Shown here: positions 31,760 through 39,083 of the stretch, piece after piece
Numbering within the stretch: the first letter of the stretch is position 1
How the letters are laid out: each line of letters begins with the position of its first letter
DNA from: DATKEG01 sp035544515
Lineage (GTDB): Bacteria; Acidobacteriota; Vicinamibacteria; Fen-336
Direction: 5' to 3'
NCBI GenBank assembly: GCA_035544515.1
Contig: DATKEG010000166.1
Location: 1 to 39,240, forward strand
Length of the DNA: 39,240 bases
Made by a program: the position numbers and the translations under genes
Notes under the pieces: model-generated
What the model was told of the DNA's origin: nothing
The model's input: only the letters and a program-made list of their open reading frames with translations
The model's database searches: none

Positions 31760-32374
31760 TCAGAAGTCCAGGTAGGCCCGTCCCGGCTGGATGCGCACCT
31801 GCCGGACGGAGTAGGGCAGCGGGAAGGGCGCCCGGATGTCGAACCCGTCGGGGTAGTCGCCGCTCCTCGTCGTCGAGCTGACGACCTGGTACAGCAGGGA
31901 GATCGGCACCGGGACGTTGCCGACGCGGACGTCCTCCCAGTCGATCGAGGCGAAGCCGTCGTGGTTGAGGACGCGGCCGCGCAGCAGCACGGGGACCTGG
32001 CCGCTCAGCCAATAAAGCGGGTTCATGGGCGACAGGTTCGGCATCTTGTCGCGCACCTTCTCCAGGTCCAGGACGCCGGTGGTGTGGATGCGCTCCGTCT
32101 CGAGGCGCACGACCACGTCGCTGAACCCTCGCGGCATCTGCTCGCCCAGGCTCAGGTTCAGGTACGAGTTCAGCTCGCTCTCCGTGACGAGCACGCTCTT
32201 GCCCCGCGCCACCCTGCCCGCCTTGTGCCGCTCGTTCAGGTCCTCGAACTTGCGGTCCAGGGCCTCGGCATCCGATCGCGAGTGGGGGGCGGGGTTGGCC
32301 GCGGCCGCGCGCTGCGCGCCGTGGGCCATGGGCGCGGCGAGGACGGCGACGAGGCTCCAGACGGAGACGCGCAT
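31760..32374 (-). CDS. Exported protein of unknown function
   Basis: A 204-aa protein with a signal peptide (MRVSVWSLVAVLAAPMAHGA). The mature part starts with a charged helix (SDAEALDRKFEDLNERHKAG) and continues with a beta-rich region containing VTESELNSYLNLSLGEQMPRG and VLLRGRVLNHDGFASIDWEDVRVG. The ESELNSYL type of segment recurs in periplasmic lipid- or polymer-binding families, but I cannot name one with confidence. There is no lipobox cysteine. The ATG lies 6 bases after a TATAAT box and lacks a ribosome binding site, so the transcript is probably leaderless. It is convergent with the secreted-protein gene at 31324. Confidence 0.72.
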   Translation of the reverse strand: MRVSVWSLVAVLAAPMAHGAQRAAAANPAPHSRSDAEALDRKFEDLNERHKAGRVARGKSVLVTESELNSYLNLSLGEQMPRGFSDVVVRLETERIHTTGVLDLEKVRDKMPNLSPMNPLYWLSGQVPVLLRGRVLNHDGFASIDWEDVRVGNVPVPISLLYQVVSSTTRSGDYPDGFDIRAPFPLPYSVRQVRIQPGRAYLDF

Positions 32375-32380
32375 ACTTCG

Positions 32381-32386
32381 ATTATA
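32381..32386 (-). promoter_or_regulatory. TATAAT box 6 bases before ATG: leaderless promoter
   Basis: Perfect sigma-70 -10 hexamer on the minus strand. A start site about 7 bases downstream falls on the A of the ATG at 32374. The -35 region 17 bases upstream (GACGTG) is weak. Confidence 0.6.
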
Positions 32387-32470
32387 GGCTCACGCGCGCC
32401 TTCCACGTCGTCGGCGTCCGCGGCCGCGTGGATCGCATGGTCCACTCCTCGCCGGGCCTGATCAGGTCCG

Positions 32471-33781
32471 TCAGGGCCGGTGGCCCTCCGGGAGGACCAG
32501 CTCGTTGGCCTTGCCCTCGGCCTCCGCGGCGGGCACGCCCGCGTTCCAGGGCGGGATGGGCGGCCGGCTGCCGTTCAGTGAATCCATGGGACCCCAGACC
32601 TTGTCCACGCGGTCGGTGAAGAGGTCCCCGATGAGCAGATCGGTCACGGTACCCTGCAAGTGCGGGAAGGTCTTGACGAAGCGCCCGAAGCTGAAGCCCT
32701 CGTAGTACTCGCAGACCAGCCGCCGCATGCGGTCCACGCCCTCGTTGAAGAGCGGCCCCCACTTCCCGAGCTGCGCGCCGGAGGTGTCCCCCGCGGCCAG
32801 CCCTTCGTGGATGGCGTCCGCCGCCATCTCCCCGGAGCGCAGCGCGAGCAGCACCCCGGACGAGTAGAGCGGATCGAGGAAGCCCCACGCGTCGCCCACG
32901 AGGGCCCAGCCGTCCCCGGCCACCTGCGTTGCGCGGTACGAGTAGTCCTTCGTGGCGAAGCACCCGGTGACGCGCCGCCCGCTCGCGATGCGCTGCTTGA
33001 CCGCCGGGCAGCGCTCCACCTCTTCGTCGTAGGTCTGCGCGTAAGGTCCGCGGCCCTTGAAGAGCGCATCGAAGGGCGCCACCACACCCACGCTCACGAC
33101 GTCGTCGTGGAGCGGGATGTACCAGAACCATCCCGTGCGGTCCGCGGTCTGGAGCACCATGGTGGCGCCCTCGTCGCGGCCGGAGTCGCGGTAGGCCCCT
33201 TGCCAGTAGGTCCAGATCGCGCCCTTGTTGAGCAGCGGGTCCCACACGCGCAGACGCAGCCGGTTCTGGAGCAGGCCGACCTGGCCGCTGGCGTCCACCG
33301 TGACCCGCGCCCGCACGTCGCGCACCATCCCCTCTTCGTCCCTCACCGTGACCCCCACGGCCCGCTCGCCCTCGAAGAGGACGTCGAGCACGCGCACGCC
33401 CTCGTGGACCTCGACCCCGTGCTCACGCGCGTTGTCCAGCATCATCTGGTCGAACTCGCTGCGCACCACCTGCCAGGTCTGCGAGCATTCGTGCGGTTTG
33501 TTGTCCCAGAAGTAGAAGGGCGCCGAGAGCTTGCCGCTCGCGTTCACGAACTGGACGCTGTGCTTCTTCACGAAGCGGCTCTGCTGCATCTTCGGGAGCA
33601 TGCCCAGGCGCTTCAGGACCCAGTAGGTTTCCGGGATGAGCGACTCCCCGATGTGGAAGCGCGGGAACCGTTCGCGCTCGAAGAGCGTCACCCGGCGCCC
33701 GCCCTGGGCCAGGAGCGTGGAGACGGTGGACCCGGCCGGCCCCCCGCCGATGACCACGACGTCGGGATCCGTGGGCTTCAC
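32471..33781 (-). CDS. FAD-dependent monooxygenase/halogenase-like oxidoreductase
   Basis: A 436-aa flavoprotein. DVVVIGGGPAGSTVSTLLAQGG at the N-terminus binds FAD, FERERFPRFHIGESLIPE is the second conserved block of flavin halogenases and geranylgeranyl-reductase-like enzymes, TVDASGQVG follows, and GWFWYIPLHD fits the GWxWxIP signature of flavin-dependent halogenases, which keeps monooxygenase activity low. WALVGDAWGFLDPLYSSGVLLAL is the third FAD segment. The role is either halogenation or double-bond oxidation/reduction; the sequence favours the halogenase branch but does not prove it. GTG 33781 follows GGAGG and overlaps the thioesterase stop (GTGA). It ends a three-gene operon. Confidence 0.82.
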   Translation of the reverse strand: MKPTDPDVVVIGGGPAGSTVSTLLAQGGRRVTLFERERFPRFHIGESLIPETYWVLKRLGMLPKMQQSRFVKKHSVQFVNASGKLSAPFYFWDNKPHECSQTWQVVRSEFDQMMLDNAREHGVEVHEGVRVLDVLFEGERAVGVTVRDEEGMVRDVRARVTVDASGQVGLLQNRLRLRVWDPLLNKGAIWTYWQGAYRDSGRDEGATMVLQTADRTGWFWYIPLHDDVVSVGVVAPFDALFKGRGPYAQTYDEEVERCPAVKQRIASGRRVTGCFATKDYSYRATQVAGDGWALVGDAWGFLDPLYSSGVLLALRSGEMAADAIHEGLAAGDTSGAQLGKWGPLFNEGVDRMRRLVCEYYEGFSFGRFVKTFPHLQGTVTDLLIGDLFTDRVDKVWGPMDSLNGSRPPIPPWNAGVPAAEAEGKANELVLPEGHRP

Positions 33782-34215
33782 GATCCCTCCTCGGGCCGGG
33801 GCCGCAGGCGCGCCGCGATCGTCTCCGGTATGCGGATGGGCTTCATGAACGTGTCCGGCCGCTTGCTGACGCAGATGATGGCCAGCTCGCCCGTGGCCGC
33901 CTTCTCGCCGTCGCGCGAGAGGACGCAGCGGTAGCGGATCGTACGCTCGTCCATGGCCGTGATGCGGATGTGCGCCTCGAACTCGTCCTCGAAGCGCAGC
34001 GGGCGGTGGTACTCGAACGACGCGAAGAGGCGCGGGAAGCCGAACTCGGCGCCCGCCGGCGCGATGCTGAGCCCGGCCGCGCGCCAGAGCGCATGCTCGG
34101 CTTCCTCCATGTACTTGAAGAACGAGGTGAAGTGGACGAGGCCGGCGGCGTCGGTCTCGTGGAACTGGACGCGGCGCGCCAGGCGGTGCTCGGAGACGGG
34201 CGGCGGGGCGCTCAT
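33778..34215 (-). CDS. Acyl-CoA thioesterase, 4HBT/YbgC hot-dog family
   Basis: A 145-aa hot-dog fold thioesterase. VQFHETDAAGLVHFTSFFKYMEEAE is the family's active-site helix region, with Asp22 in the position of the catalytic aspartate (usual form D-T/A-D-x-x-G-x-V). A following strand set, RPLRFEDEFEAHIRITAMDERTIRYR, completes the domain. It hydrolyses an acyl- or aroyl-CoA, or possibly a carrier-bound thioester. The gene begins 3 bases after the radical SAM gene and overlaps the flavoprotein gene by four bases, so the product of one enzyme is likely a substrate of another. Confidence 0.9.
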   Translation of the reverse strand: MSAPPPVSEHRLARRVQFHETDAAGLVHFTSFFKYMEEAEHALWRAAGLSIAPAGAEFGFPRLFASFEYHRPLRFEDEFEAHIRITAMDERTIRYRCVLSRDGEKAATGELAIICVSKRPDTFMKPIRIPETIAARLRPRPEEGS

Positions 34216-34218
34216 CCG

Positions 34219-35553
34219 CTACGTGTAGCGGATGCCGGCGTGCTGCGGGAGGAAGAAGCGCCGCAGCAGCACGTCGGCCCGCAGCAGGCCCTCGCGCGTC
34301 AGGGAGAGGCGGTCGGCGCTCGCTTCCGCCAGGTAGCCGTCGGCGGCGATCGACGCGACCGGCTCGCGGAAGCGGTCGAGGACGTCCACGCCGTATTTGT
34401 CCCGGAAGTAGACCGGCCGGATCCACCCGCGCTTCAGTTGCAGCACCAGCTCCCGGATCATCCGCTCCTCGCTCGTGGGGCGATAGGCGCGGCCGAGCGG
34501 CAGCTCGCCGCGGCGCACCGCGTCGCTGTAGGTCTCCCACAGGTCGAGGTTCTGCATGTGCACGCCGCTCAGGTGGCCGAACGAGGCGACGCCCAGCCCG
34601 ACCAGGTCGGCGCCCTCCCACAGACGGTCGCGATAGACGAAGCGGGTCCGCGACGGGTCCTTGACCGCCGTGTAGGCGCTGCCCACGTGGTAGCCCGCCT
34701 CTTCGAGCGCGGCGAACGCCTCCGCCACCCAGGCCCGCTTGGTCGCCCAGCTCGCCACGCCCTCCCCGAACTGCCCCGCCCCCGTCAAGAGGTCGCGGCT
34801 GATCGTGGTGTTGTAGGGCAGCTCCATCTGGTAGACGGTCACGCTGTCCGGGTGCAGCTCGACGGTGCGGCGGACGCAGTCGCGCCAGTTCTCGTCGGTC
34901 TCGCCCACCATGCCCGCGATGAGGTCGATGTTGATCTGGGGGAACCCGAGCGCGCGGGCGGCCTCCCACGACCGGAAGATCTCCGGCGAGCGGTGGGCCC
35001 GCCCGTTCCGCTCGAGGACCGCGTCGTCGAAGTTCTCGACGCCCAGGCTGAGGCGGGTCACCCCGAGGTCGCGGATCGCGGACAGCTTGCCCTCGGTGAG
35101 CGTGCCCGGCTCGCACTCGAACGTGATCTCCTCGGCCTCGTTCCAGGGCGCGATCGCGCTCAGGCGGTGGACCAGGCTCTGGAGCTGCGCGGTCGAGAGG
35201 AAGGACGGCGTCCCTCCCCCGAAGTAGACGAAGTCCAGCCGGCGGCCCGCGATGGCCGGCTGCCGCGCGTACATCTCCCATTCGCGGACCAGCACGTCGA
35301 GGTACTCCGCCACCTCGCGCGCGTTCTTGTCCGTGTACACGCGGAAGTAGCAGAAGTGGCAACGCTTCCGGCAGAAGGGGATGTGCAGGTACATCCCGAG
35401 CGGCACGTCCACCGCGGGCGGCGTGCGCAGCGCCGGGCGCGCGTCGTGCTCGACGGCCTCCTTCGTCCAGACGGAAAACGGCGGGTAGTTGGCGACGAAG
35501 TAGCTGCCGACCTCGGTCTGCTCGACTACCGCGCCCCCGGCCGTGTCGCTCAC
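34219..35553 (-). CDS. HemW/HemN-like radical SAM protein
   Basis: A 444-aa radical SAM enzyme. The 4Fe-4S cluster cysteines are Cys61, Cys65 and Cys68 (CRKRCHFC), after the LHIPFC lead common to this family, and FVYFGGGTPSFLS is the SAM-binding GGGTPS motif. SLGVENFDDAVLERNGR and INIDLIAGMVGETDENW also match. The residue after the third cysteine is aromatic rather than a fourth cysteine, as in HemW and not in true HemN. Long HemN-like relatives act in haem chaperoning, methyl transfer and cyclopropanation. Because it heads an operon with a thioesterase and halogenase-like flavoprotein and no haem gene is near, a biosynthetic role is more likely. The start GTG 35553 directly follows a -10 box. 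Confidence 0.85.
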   Translation of the reverse strand: MSDTAGGAVVEQTEVGSYFVANYPPFSVWTKEAVEHDARPALRTPPAVDVPLGMYLHIPFCRKRCHFCYFRVYTDKNAREVAEYLDVLVREWEMYARQPAIAGRRLDFVYFGGGTPSFLSTAQLQSLVHRLSAIAPWNEAEEITFECEPGTLTEGKLSAIRDLGVTRLSLGVENFDDAVLERNGRAHRSPEIFRSWEAARALGFPQINIDLIAGMVGETDENWRDCVRRTVELHPDSVTVYQMELPYNTTISRDLLTGAGQFGEGVASWATKRAWVAEAFAALEEAGYHVGSAYTAVKDPSRTRFVYRDRLWEGADLVGLGVASFGHLSGVHMQNLDLWETYSDAVRRGELPLGRAYRPTSEERMIRELVLQLKRGWIRPVYFRDKYGVDVLDRFREPVASIAADGYLAEASADRLSLTREGLLRADVLLRRFFLPQHAGIRYT

Positions 35554-35559
35554 CCGGCC

Positions 35560-35585
35560 ACTATAACAACCCCCCGCCCTGTCAA
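35560..35585 (-). promoter_or_regulatory. Promoter of the radical SAM operon, leaderless, short spacer
   Basis: On the minus strand TTGACA (35585-35580) is a perfect -35 and TATAGT (35565-35560) a good -10, with a 14-base spacer of G-rich sequence, shorter than the usual 16-18. The -10 is 6 bases before GTG 35553, so the mRNA would start at or next to the start codon. A spacer this short suggests dependence on an activator or a poor promoter. Confidence 0.55.
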
Positions 35586-35649
35586 CCCCTGCCTCGTCCG
35601 TCCTTTACGCCTTTTCACAAACGCCGGGCGGCGGGACGTGGAGGAACGG

Positions 35650-38130
35650 TCACTCGCTGCGCAGGGCGCGCAGCGGGTCCACCCGCGCCGCGGTGAGCGC
35701 CGGCCCCAGACTGGCCAGGGCGACCACCGCCAGCAGGACCGCCGCCGCCACCACATACGCCGCCGGGTCCAGCGCGCTCACGCCGTACAGCAGCGCGTCC
35801 AGCACGCGGCCGACGAACGCGGCGAGCACGGCGCCGGCCCCGATCCCGACGGCGGCGAGCCGGCCGGCCTGTCCGAGCACGAGGCGCAGGACGTCGCCCG
35901 GGCGTGCGCCCAGGGCCATCCGCACCCCGACTTCCCGGGTCCGCATCGTCACCGAATACGCCACCACGCCGTAGAGGCCGACGGCCGCCAGCAGCAGCGC
36001 CAGCGCGCCGAACGCGCCGAGCAGGCCGGCCCCGATCCGCGTCGGAGCGACCGTGGTGGCCACGACCTCGGCCGCGGGACGGTCCTCGGTGAAGACGATG
36101 TCGGGCTCGAGGGCCAGGATGGCCGCGCGCAGCATGGGAAGGGCCTTTTCCGGCGGGAGGGTGGTGCGGACGGCCAGGGGAACGCTCCGCCCCGGCCGGA
36201 TGGGGACGTGCATGTAGGCGCGCGGGTCCTCGCCCACCGAACGGACCTTGTGGTCGCGGACGACGCCCACCACCTCGTGCGGCGCCTCCTCGAACCCTTC
36301 CGTGTAGACGAGCTCACCCACCGGGCTCCGCCCCGGCCAGTAGCGTCGCGCCATCGTCTCGTTGATCACGGCCACGCGGCGCGCGGCGTCCACGTCGTGT
36401 TCGCCGATCGCGCGTCCCTCCACGAGGGACACGCCCACGACCGTGAGGTAGCCGGCGCCGATCGAGACGGTGTCCACGAGCGTTGCGTCGGCCTGCGGCT
36501 CATGGTGGCCACGGATGCGGACGCCCTCCATGTTGATGTCGGGCGCGAGCGGCAGCCGTGAGGTCACGGCCGCGGCGGTGACACCCGGCAGCGCCCGCAG
36601 CTCCGCCAGCACGCGCTTGCGCATGGCCATTGCGCGCTCGAGGTCGTAGCCGTTCATCTGGAGGTTGAAGTCGAGGTACGAGATGGGGGCCGGGTCGAAG
36701 CCGAGGTCCGTCCCGCGCGCCGCGAGCAGGCCGCGAGTGAGGAGCGCCCCCGCCACCAGCACAACCAGCGACAGCGCGAGCTGCGTGACCACGAGCGCGT
36801 CGCGCAGGCTCACCCGCCGGCGCACCGGGCCCTCACCCGTCGCGTCGGCCTTGAGCGAGGCGACGAGGTCCAGCTTCGACGCGGCCAGCGCCGGGGCCAG
36901 CCCGAACAGCACCGTGGTGACGAGCGACGCCGCGGCGGCGAAGGCGAGCACGGTGCCGTCGAGCTGGAACTCGAAATGGACGGGGACGGGCAGCCAGTCC
37001 GCGCGCATCCGGGTCAGGATGCGGCCGGCCCAGGCGGCCAGGAGCACGCCCGCCGCCCCGCCCAGGGCCGCCAGCACCAGGCTCTCGGCCAGGAGCTGGC
37101 GCACCAGCCGCGCCCGCCCGGCGCCGATCGCCGCCCGCACCGCCAGCTCGCGCCGCCGCGACGCGCCGCGAGCCAGCAGCATGTTGGCGACGTTGCCGCA
37201 GGCGATGGCCAGCACGAGCGCGACCGCGGCCAGCAGCACGGCGCTCGCCGCCTTGACGTACCCGTCGAGCATCGGGTGGAAGCGCACGCCCGCCCCGGGG
37301 AGCACGGACGCCCGCGTCTTCTCGCTGGTGAGGGGGTGGTCCTGGCGCAGCCGGGCGAAGACCGTGTCCACCTGCGCCCGCGCCTCTTCGACGCTGCGGC
37401 CCTCGGCCAGGCGGCCCTTCACGAACAGCCAGCGCTGGCCGCGCTTCTGGATGCGGGTGGCGCCCGGGTCGCGGTCGGTCGCGCTCTGCATGCCCTGGAA
37501 GCTGAGGCCGTCCACCATCACCACCGGCACCCAGAACTCGGCCTCAACGCCGGGCAGCATCCCCTGGAAGCCCGCCGGCCCCACGCCGACGACGGTGTAC
37601 TTCAGGCCGCTGATCTCCACGGCCTGCCCGACGACATCGGGCCGGCCCCCGAACCGCCGCTGCCACAGGCCGTGGCCGAGCACCACCACCGGGTGCTGGC
37701 CCTCAGCGACGTTCTCTTCCGCCAGGAACGACCGGCCGAGCGCGGGCTGGAGGCCGAGGACGTCGAAGTAGTTCGCCGTGACGGTTTCGCCGGTGGTCAC
37801 CGCCGGCTGGCCGCCCGTGGACAGGATCCCGCGCACGTACGCGTGCGCGGCCAGGCCGCTGAAGGCGTCGGCCTGTTCGCGGATCGAGAGGTAGTCGGGG
37901 TAGGAGGTGGTCAGGTACGGGAAGTCGTCGCTCAGGCTCGAGTAGATCTCGACCAGCCGTCCCGGCTCCCGCACGGGCGTGTCACGCAGGAGGACGGCGT
38001 TCACGATGCTGAACAGGGTGGTGTTGAGGCCGACGCCCAGGGCCAGGGAGGCCACGGCCACCGCGGTGAACCCCGGCCGCCGCCACAGCAGCCGGACGCC
38101 GTGACCGAGGTCCGCGATCAGGTTCTCCAC
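35650..38130 (-). CDS. ADOP-type (acidobacterial duplicated orphan permease) ABC transporter permease
   Basis: An 826-aa inner-membrane protein made of two MacB/FtsX permease units. It has an N-terminal helix (FTAVAVASLALGVGLNTTLFS), a large periplasmic domain, three helices around residues 290-400, then a second copy with helix, periplasmic domain and three helices near the C-terminus (ending LASLGPALTAARVDPLRALRSE). No ATP-binding domain is present, and no ATPase is encoded nearby, which is the orphan character of the family. The MacB-like domains move molecules or signals across the outer membrane in mechanotransmission systems; the cargo is unknown. GTG 38130 is preceded by GGAGGGG. It probably has its own promoter region at 38131-38235. 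Confidence 0.9.
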   Translation of the reverse strand: MENLIADLGHGVRLLWRRPGFTAVAVASLALGVGLNTTLFSIVNAVLLRDTPVREPGRLVEIYSSLSDDFPYLTTSYPDYLSIREQADAFSGLAAHAYVRGILSTGGQPAVTTGETVTANYFDVLGLQPALGRSFLAEENVAEGQHPVVVLGHGLWQRRFGGRPDVVGQAVEISGLKYTVVGVGPAGFQGMLPGVEAEFWVPVVMVDGLSFQGMQSATDRDPGATRIQKRGQRWLFVKGRLAEGRSVEEARAQVDTVFARLRQDHPLTSEKTRASVLPGAGVRFHPMLDGYVKAASAVLLAAVALVLAIACGNVANMLLARGASRRRELAVRAAIGAGRARLVRQLLAESLVLAALGGAAGVLLAAWAGRILTRMRADWLPVPVHFEFQLDGTVLAFAAAASLVTTVLFGLAPALAASKLDLVASLKADATGEGPVRRRVSLRDALVVTQLALSLVVLVAGALLTRGLLAARGTDLGFDPAPISYLDFNLQMNGYDLERAMAMRKRVLAELRALPGVTAAAVTSRLPLAPDINMEGVRIRGHHEPQADATLVDTVSIGAGYLTVVGVSLVEGRAIGEHDVDAARRVAVINETMARRYWPGRSPVGELVYTEGFEEAPHEVVGVVRDHKVRSVGEDPRAYMHVPIRPGRSVPLAVRTTLPPEKALPMLRAAILALEPDIVFTEDRPAAEVVATTVAPTRIGAGLLGAFGALALLLAAVGLYGVVAYSVTMRTREVGVRMALGARPGDVLRLVLGQAGRLAAVGIGAGAVLAAFVGRVLDALLYGVSALDPAAYVVAAAVLLAVVALASLGPALTAARVDPLRALRSE

Positions 38131-38169
38131 CAGCCCCTCCGCTGCAGTTGTGCGGCGCTACCCCTTGTA

Positions 38170-38217
38170 CGGCCGGTGGCCGGTGTGGTTCCGACATGTA
38201 CAGCCGGAATCGGCCGG
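38170..38217. promoter_or_regulatory. Palindrome-rich region upstream of the ADOP gene
   Basis: Between the permease start and the antitoxin stop lie three copies of [C]GGCCGG (38170-38176, 38178-38183, 38211-38217), a TTCCG...CGGAA dyad around ACATGTAC (38190-38208) and three GTAC cores (38167-38170, 38197-38200, 38219-38222). ADOP genes often neighbour PadR regulators, whose sites contain ATGT/ACAT halves; ACATGT here would fit. No PadR gene is in the window. Confidence 0.35.
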
Positions 38218-38235
38218 GGTACCACTGAAGGGCTT

Positions 38236-38529
38236 CTAGCGAGCCTTGCGCCGGCTGCGGCGCGCCGGCTTGGGCGGCAGCCCGTACTTACGGCGCATCT
38301 CCTGGAGCGAGATTCCGCCCTCGGCCCTGAAGCGCTCCTCCGAGCGCTTTATGACCTCGATGAAGCCGGGATCCTGGCTGACCACGAAGTCTTCCCAGTC
38401 CTCGGAATTGAGTGGCACCACGGCCGCCAGCGGCTTGCCCCGACGGGTCACGACCACGGTGTTTTTCTGTGCCTCGCTCGCGTACTTGGACAACGGCGCC
38501 GTGGCGTCGGCCATATCCACCTTCTTCAC
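38236..38529 (-). CDS. Phd/YefM-type antitoxin
   Basis: A 97-aa antitoxin. The N-terminal DNA-binding part (MKKVDMADATAPLSKYASEA, then VVVTRRGKPLAAVVPL) matches the Phd/YefM family, in which this half represses its own operon. The C-terminal half, which wraps the toxin, carries LQEMRRKYGLPPKPARRSRRKAR, unusually basic. ATG 38529 overlaps the toxin stop (ATGA), so the antitoxin is translated second, opposite to the usual phd-doc order. It ends 106 bases before the ADOP start. A damaged second copy of its C-terminus lies at 38941-39060. Confidence 0.9.
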   Translation of the reverse strand: MKKVDMADATAPLSKYASEAQKNTVVVTRRGKPLAAVVPLNSEDWEDFVVSQDPGFIEVIKRSEERFRAEGGISLQEMRRKYGLPPKPARRSRRKAR

Positions 38530-38822
38530 AGGTCGATCTCCTTGCGGCCCACGTACACCTTGTCGCGGACCTTGACACCCACGGCCTTCACCAGCACTCG
38601 GCCTTCGGCTTCGTCCACGTCATAGTAAACCCTGAGGTTGCCGACCCGAAGGCGGTACTGCGCGACGGGGTTGGGCCGCATACGCTTCCGGCGCCGCGTC
38701 TCGACTGACGGCTGCTCGATGAGCTGGATCGCGATCTCGTCCAGGAGTCGTGCGCGTTCAAACGCGCTCAGCGCGGCGATGTGATCGTCGGCCTCCGGCG
38801 AGAAGTCGATGCGGCATGCCAT
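38526..38822 (-). CDS. RelE/ParE family toxin
   Basis: A 98-aa toxin of the RelE/ParE superfamily. IDFSPEADDHIAALSAFERARLLDEI gives the two N-terminal strand-helix elements. RMRPNPVAQYRLRVGNLRVYYDVDEAEGRVLVKAVG is the beta-sheet with the arginine-rich RLRVGxxRVYYDVD signature of RelE proteins; the last strand ends in RDKVYVGRKEI. RelE members cleave mRNA on the ribosome, ParE members inhibit gyrase; the basic sheet favours RelE but this is not certain. It precedes the antitoxin and is coupled to it by a four-base overlap. Confidence 0.9.
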   Translation of the reverse strand: MACRIDFSPEADDHIAALSAFERARLLDEIAIQLIEQPSVETRRRKRMRPNPVAQYRLRVGNLRVYYDVDEAEGRVLVKAVGVKVRDKVYVGRKEIDL

Positions 38823-38940
38823 GCCGGGCGCAGCCTACACGGAACGCAGGTCAGGCCTGGACCTCTTGGATCTTCAGCCGGCACGCGGAGAGCAGAATTG
38901 TCGGCGGGAGGGGGCGAAGGAAGCGGCTAAAGGAAGGACG
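38823..38940. other. Upstream region of the toxin-antitoxin pair
   Basis: This 118-base gap must hold the promoter of the toxin-first operon. I see no confident -35/-10 pair and no clear dyad. It ends at the stop codon of the antitoxin remnant. Confidence 0.3.
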
Positions 38941-39060
38941 TCAGCGGGCCTTGCGCGCGCGACGCGCCGGCTTCGGCTTCGTCTTGATCCCGTACTTCCG
39001 CTTGATCTCTGCGAGCGGAATGCCCGTGCCCGGCTTGTACAGCGTGCGCGAGCGCTCCAG
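38941..39060 (-). pseudogene. Remnant of a second antitoxin (C-terminus only)
   Basis: The minus strand encodes LERSRTLYKPGTGIPLAEIK and RKYGIKTKPKPARRARKAR, which aligns with the intact antitoxin's IKRSEERFRAEGGISLQEMR and RKYGLPPKPARRSRRKAR. The N-terminal DNA-binding half is missing and no start codon is appropriate. The readable similarity ends near 39060, where plus-strand transposase-like sequence begins. It is most simply a duplicate truncated by insertion or rearrangement. Confidence 0.6.
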
Positions 39061-39083
39061 AGACCGAGAGCGTCGGGTCCACG

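Noticed and set aside
32577..32585. Third copy of AGTGAATCC
   Set aside because: Inside the flavoprotein gene, without flanking stem or the downstream 15-base box.
36179..36192. GGAACGCTCCGCC resembling the hairpin element's box
   Set aside because: Part of the ADOP coding sequence (GRSVPLA), with no hairpin or loop at the right distance.
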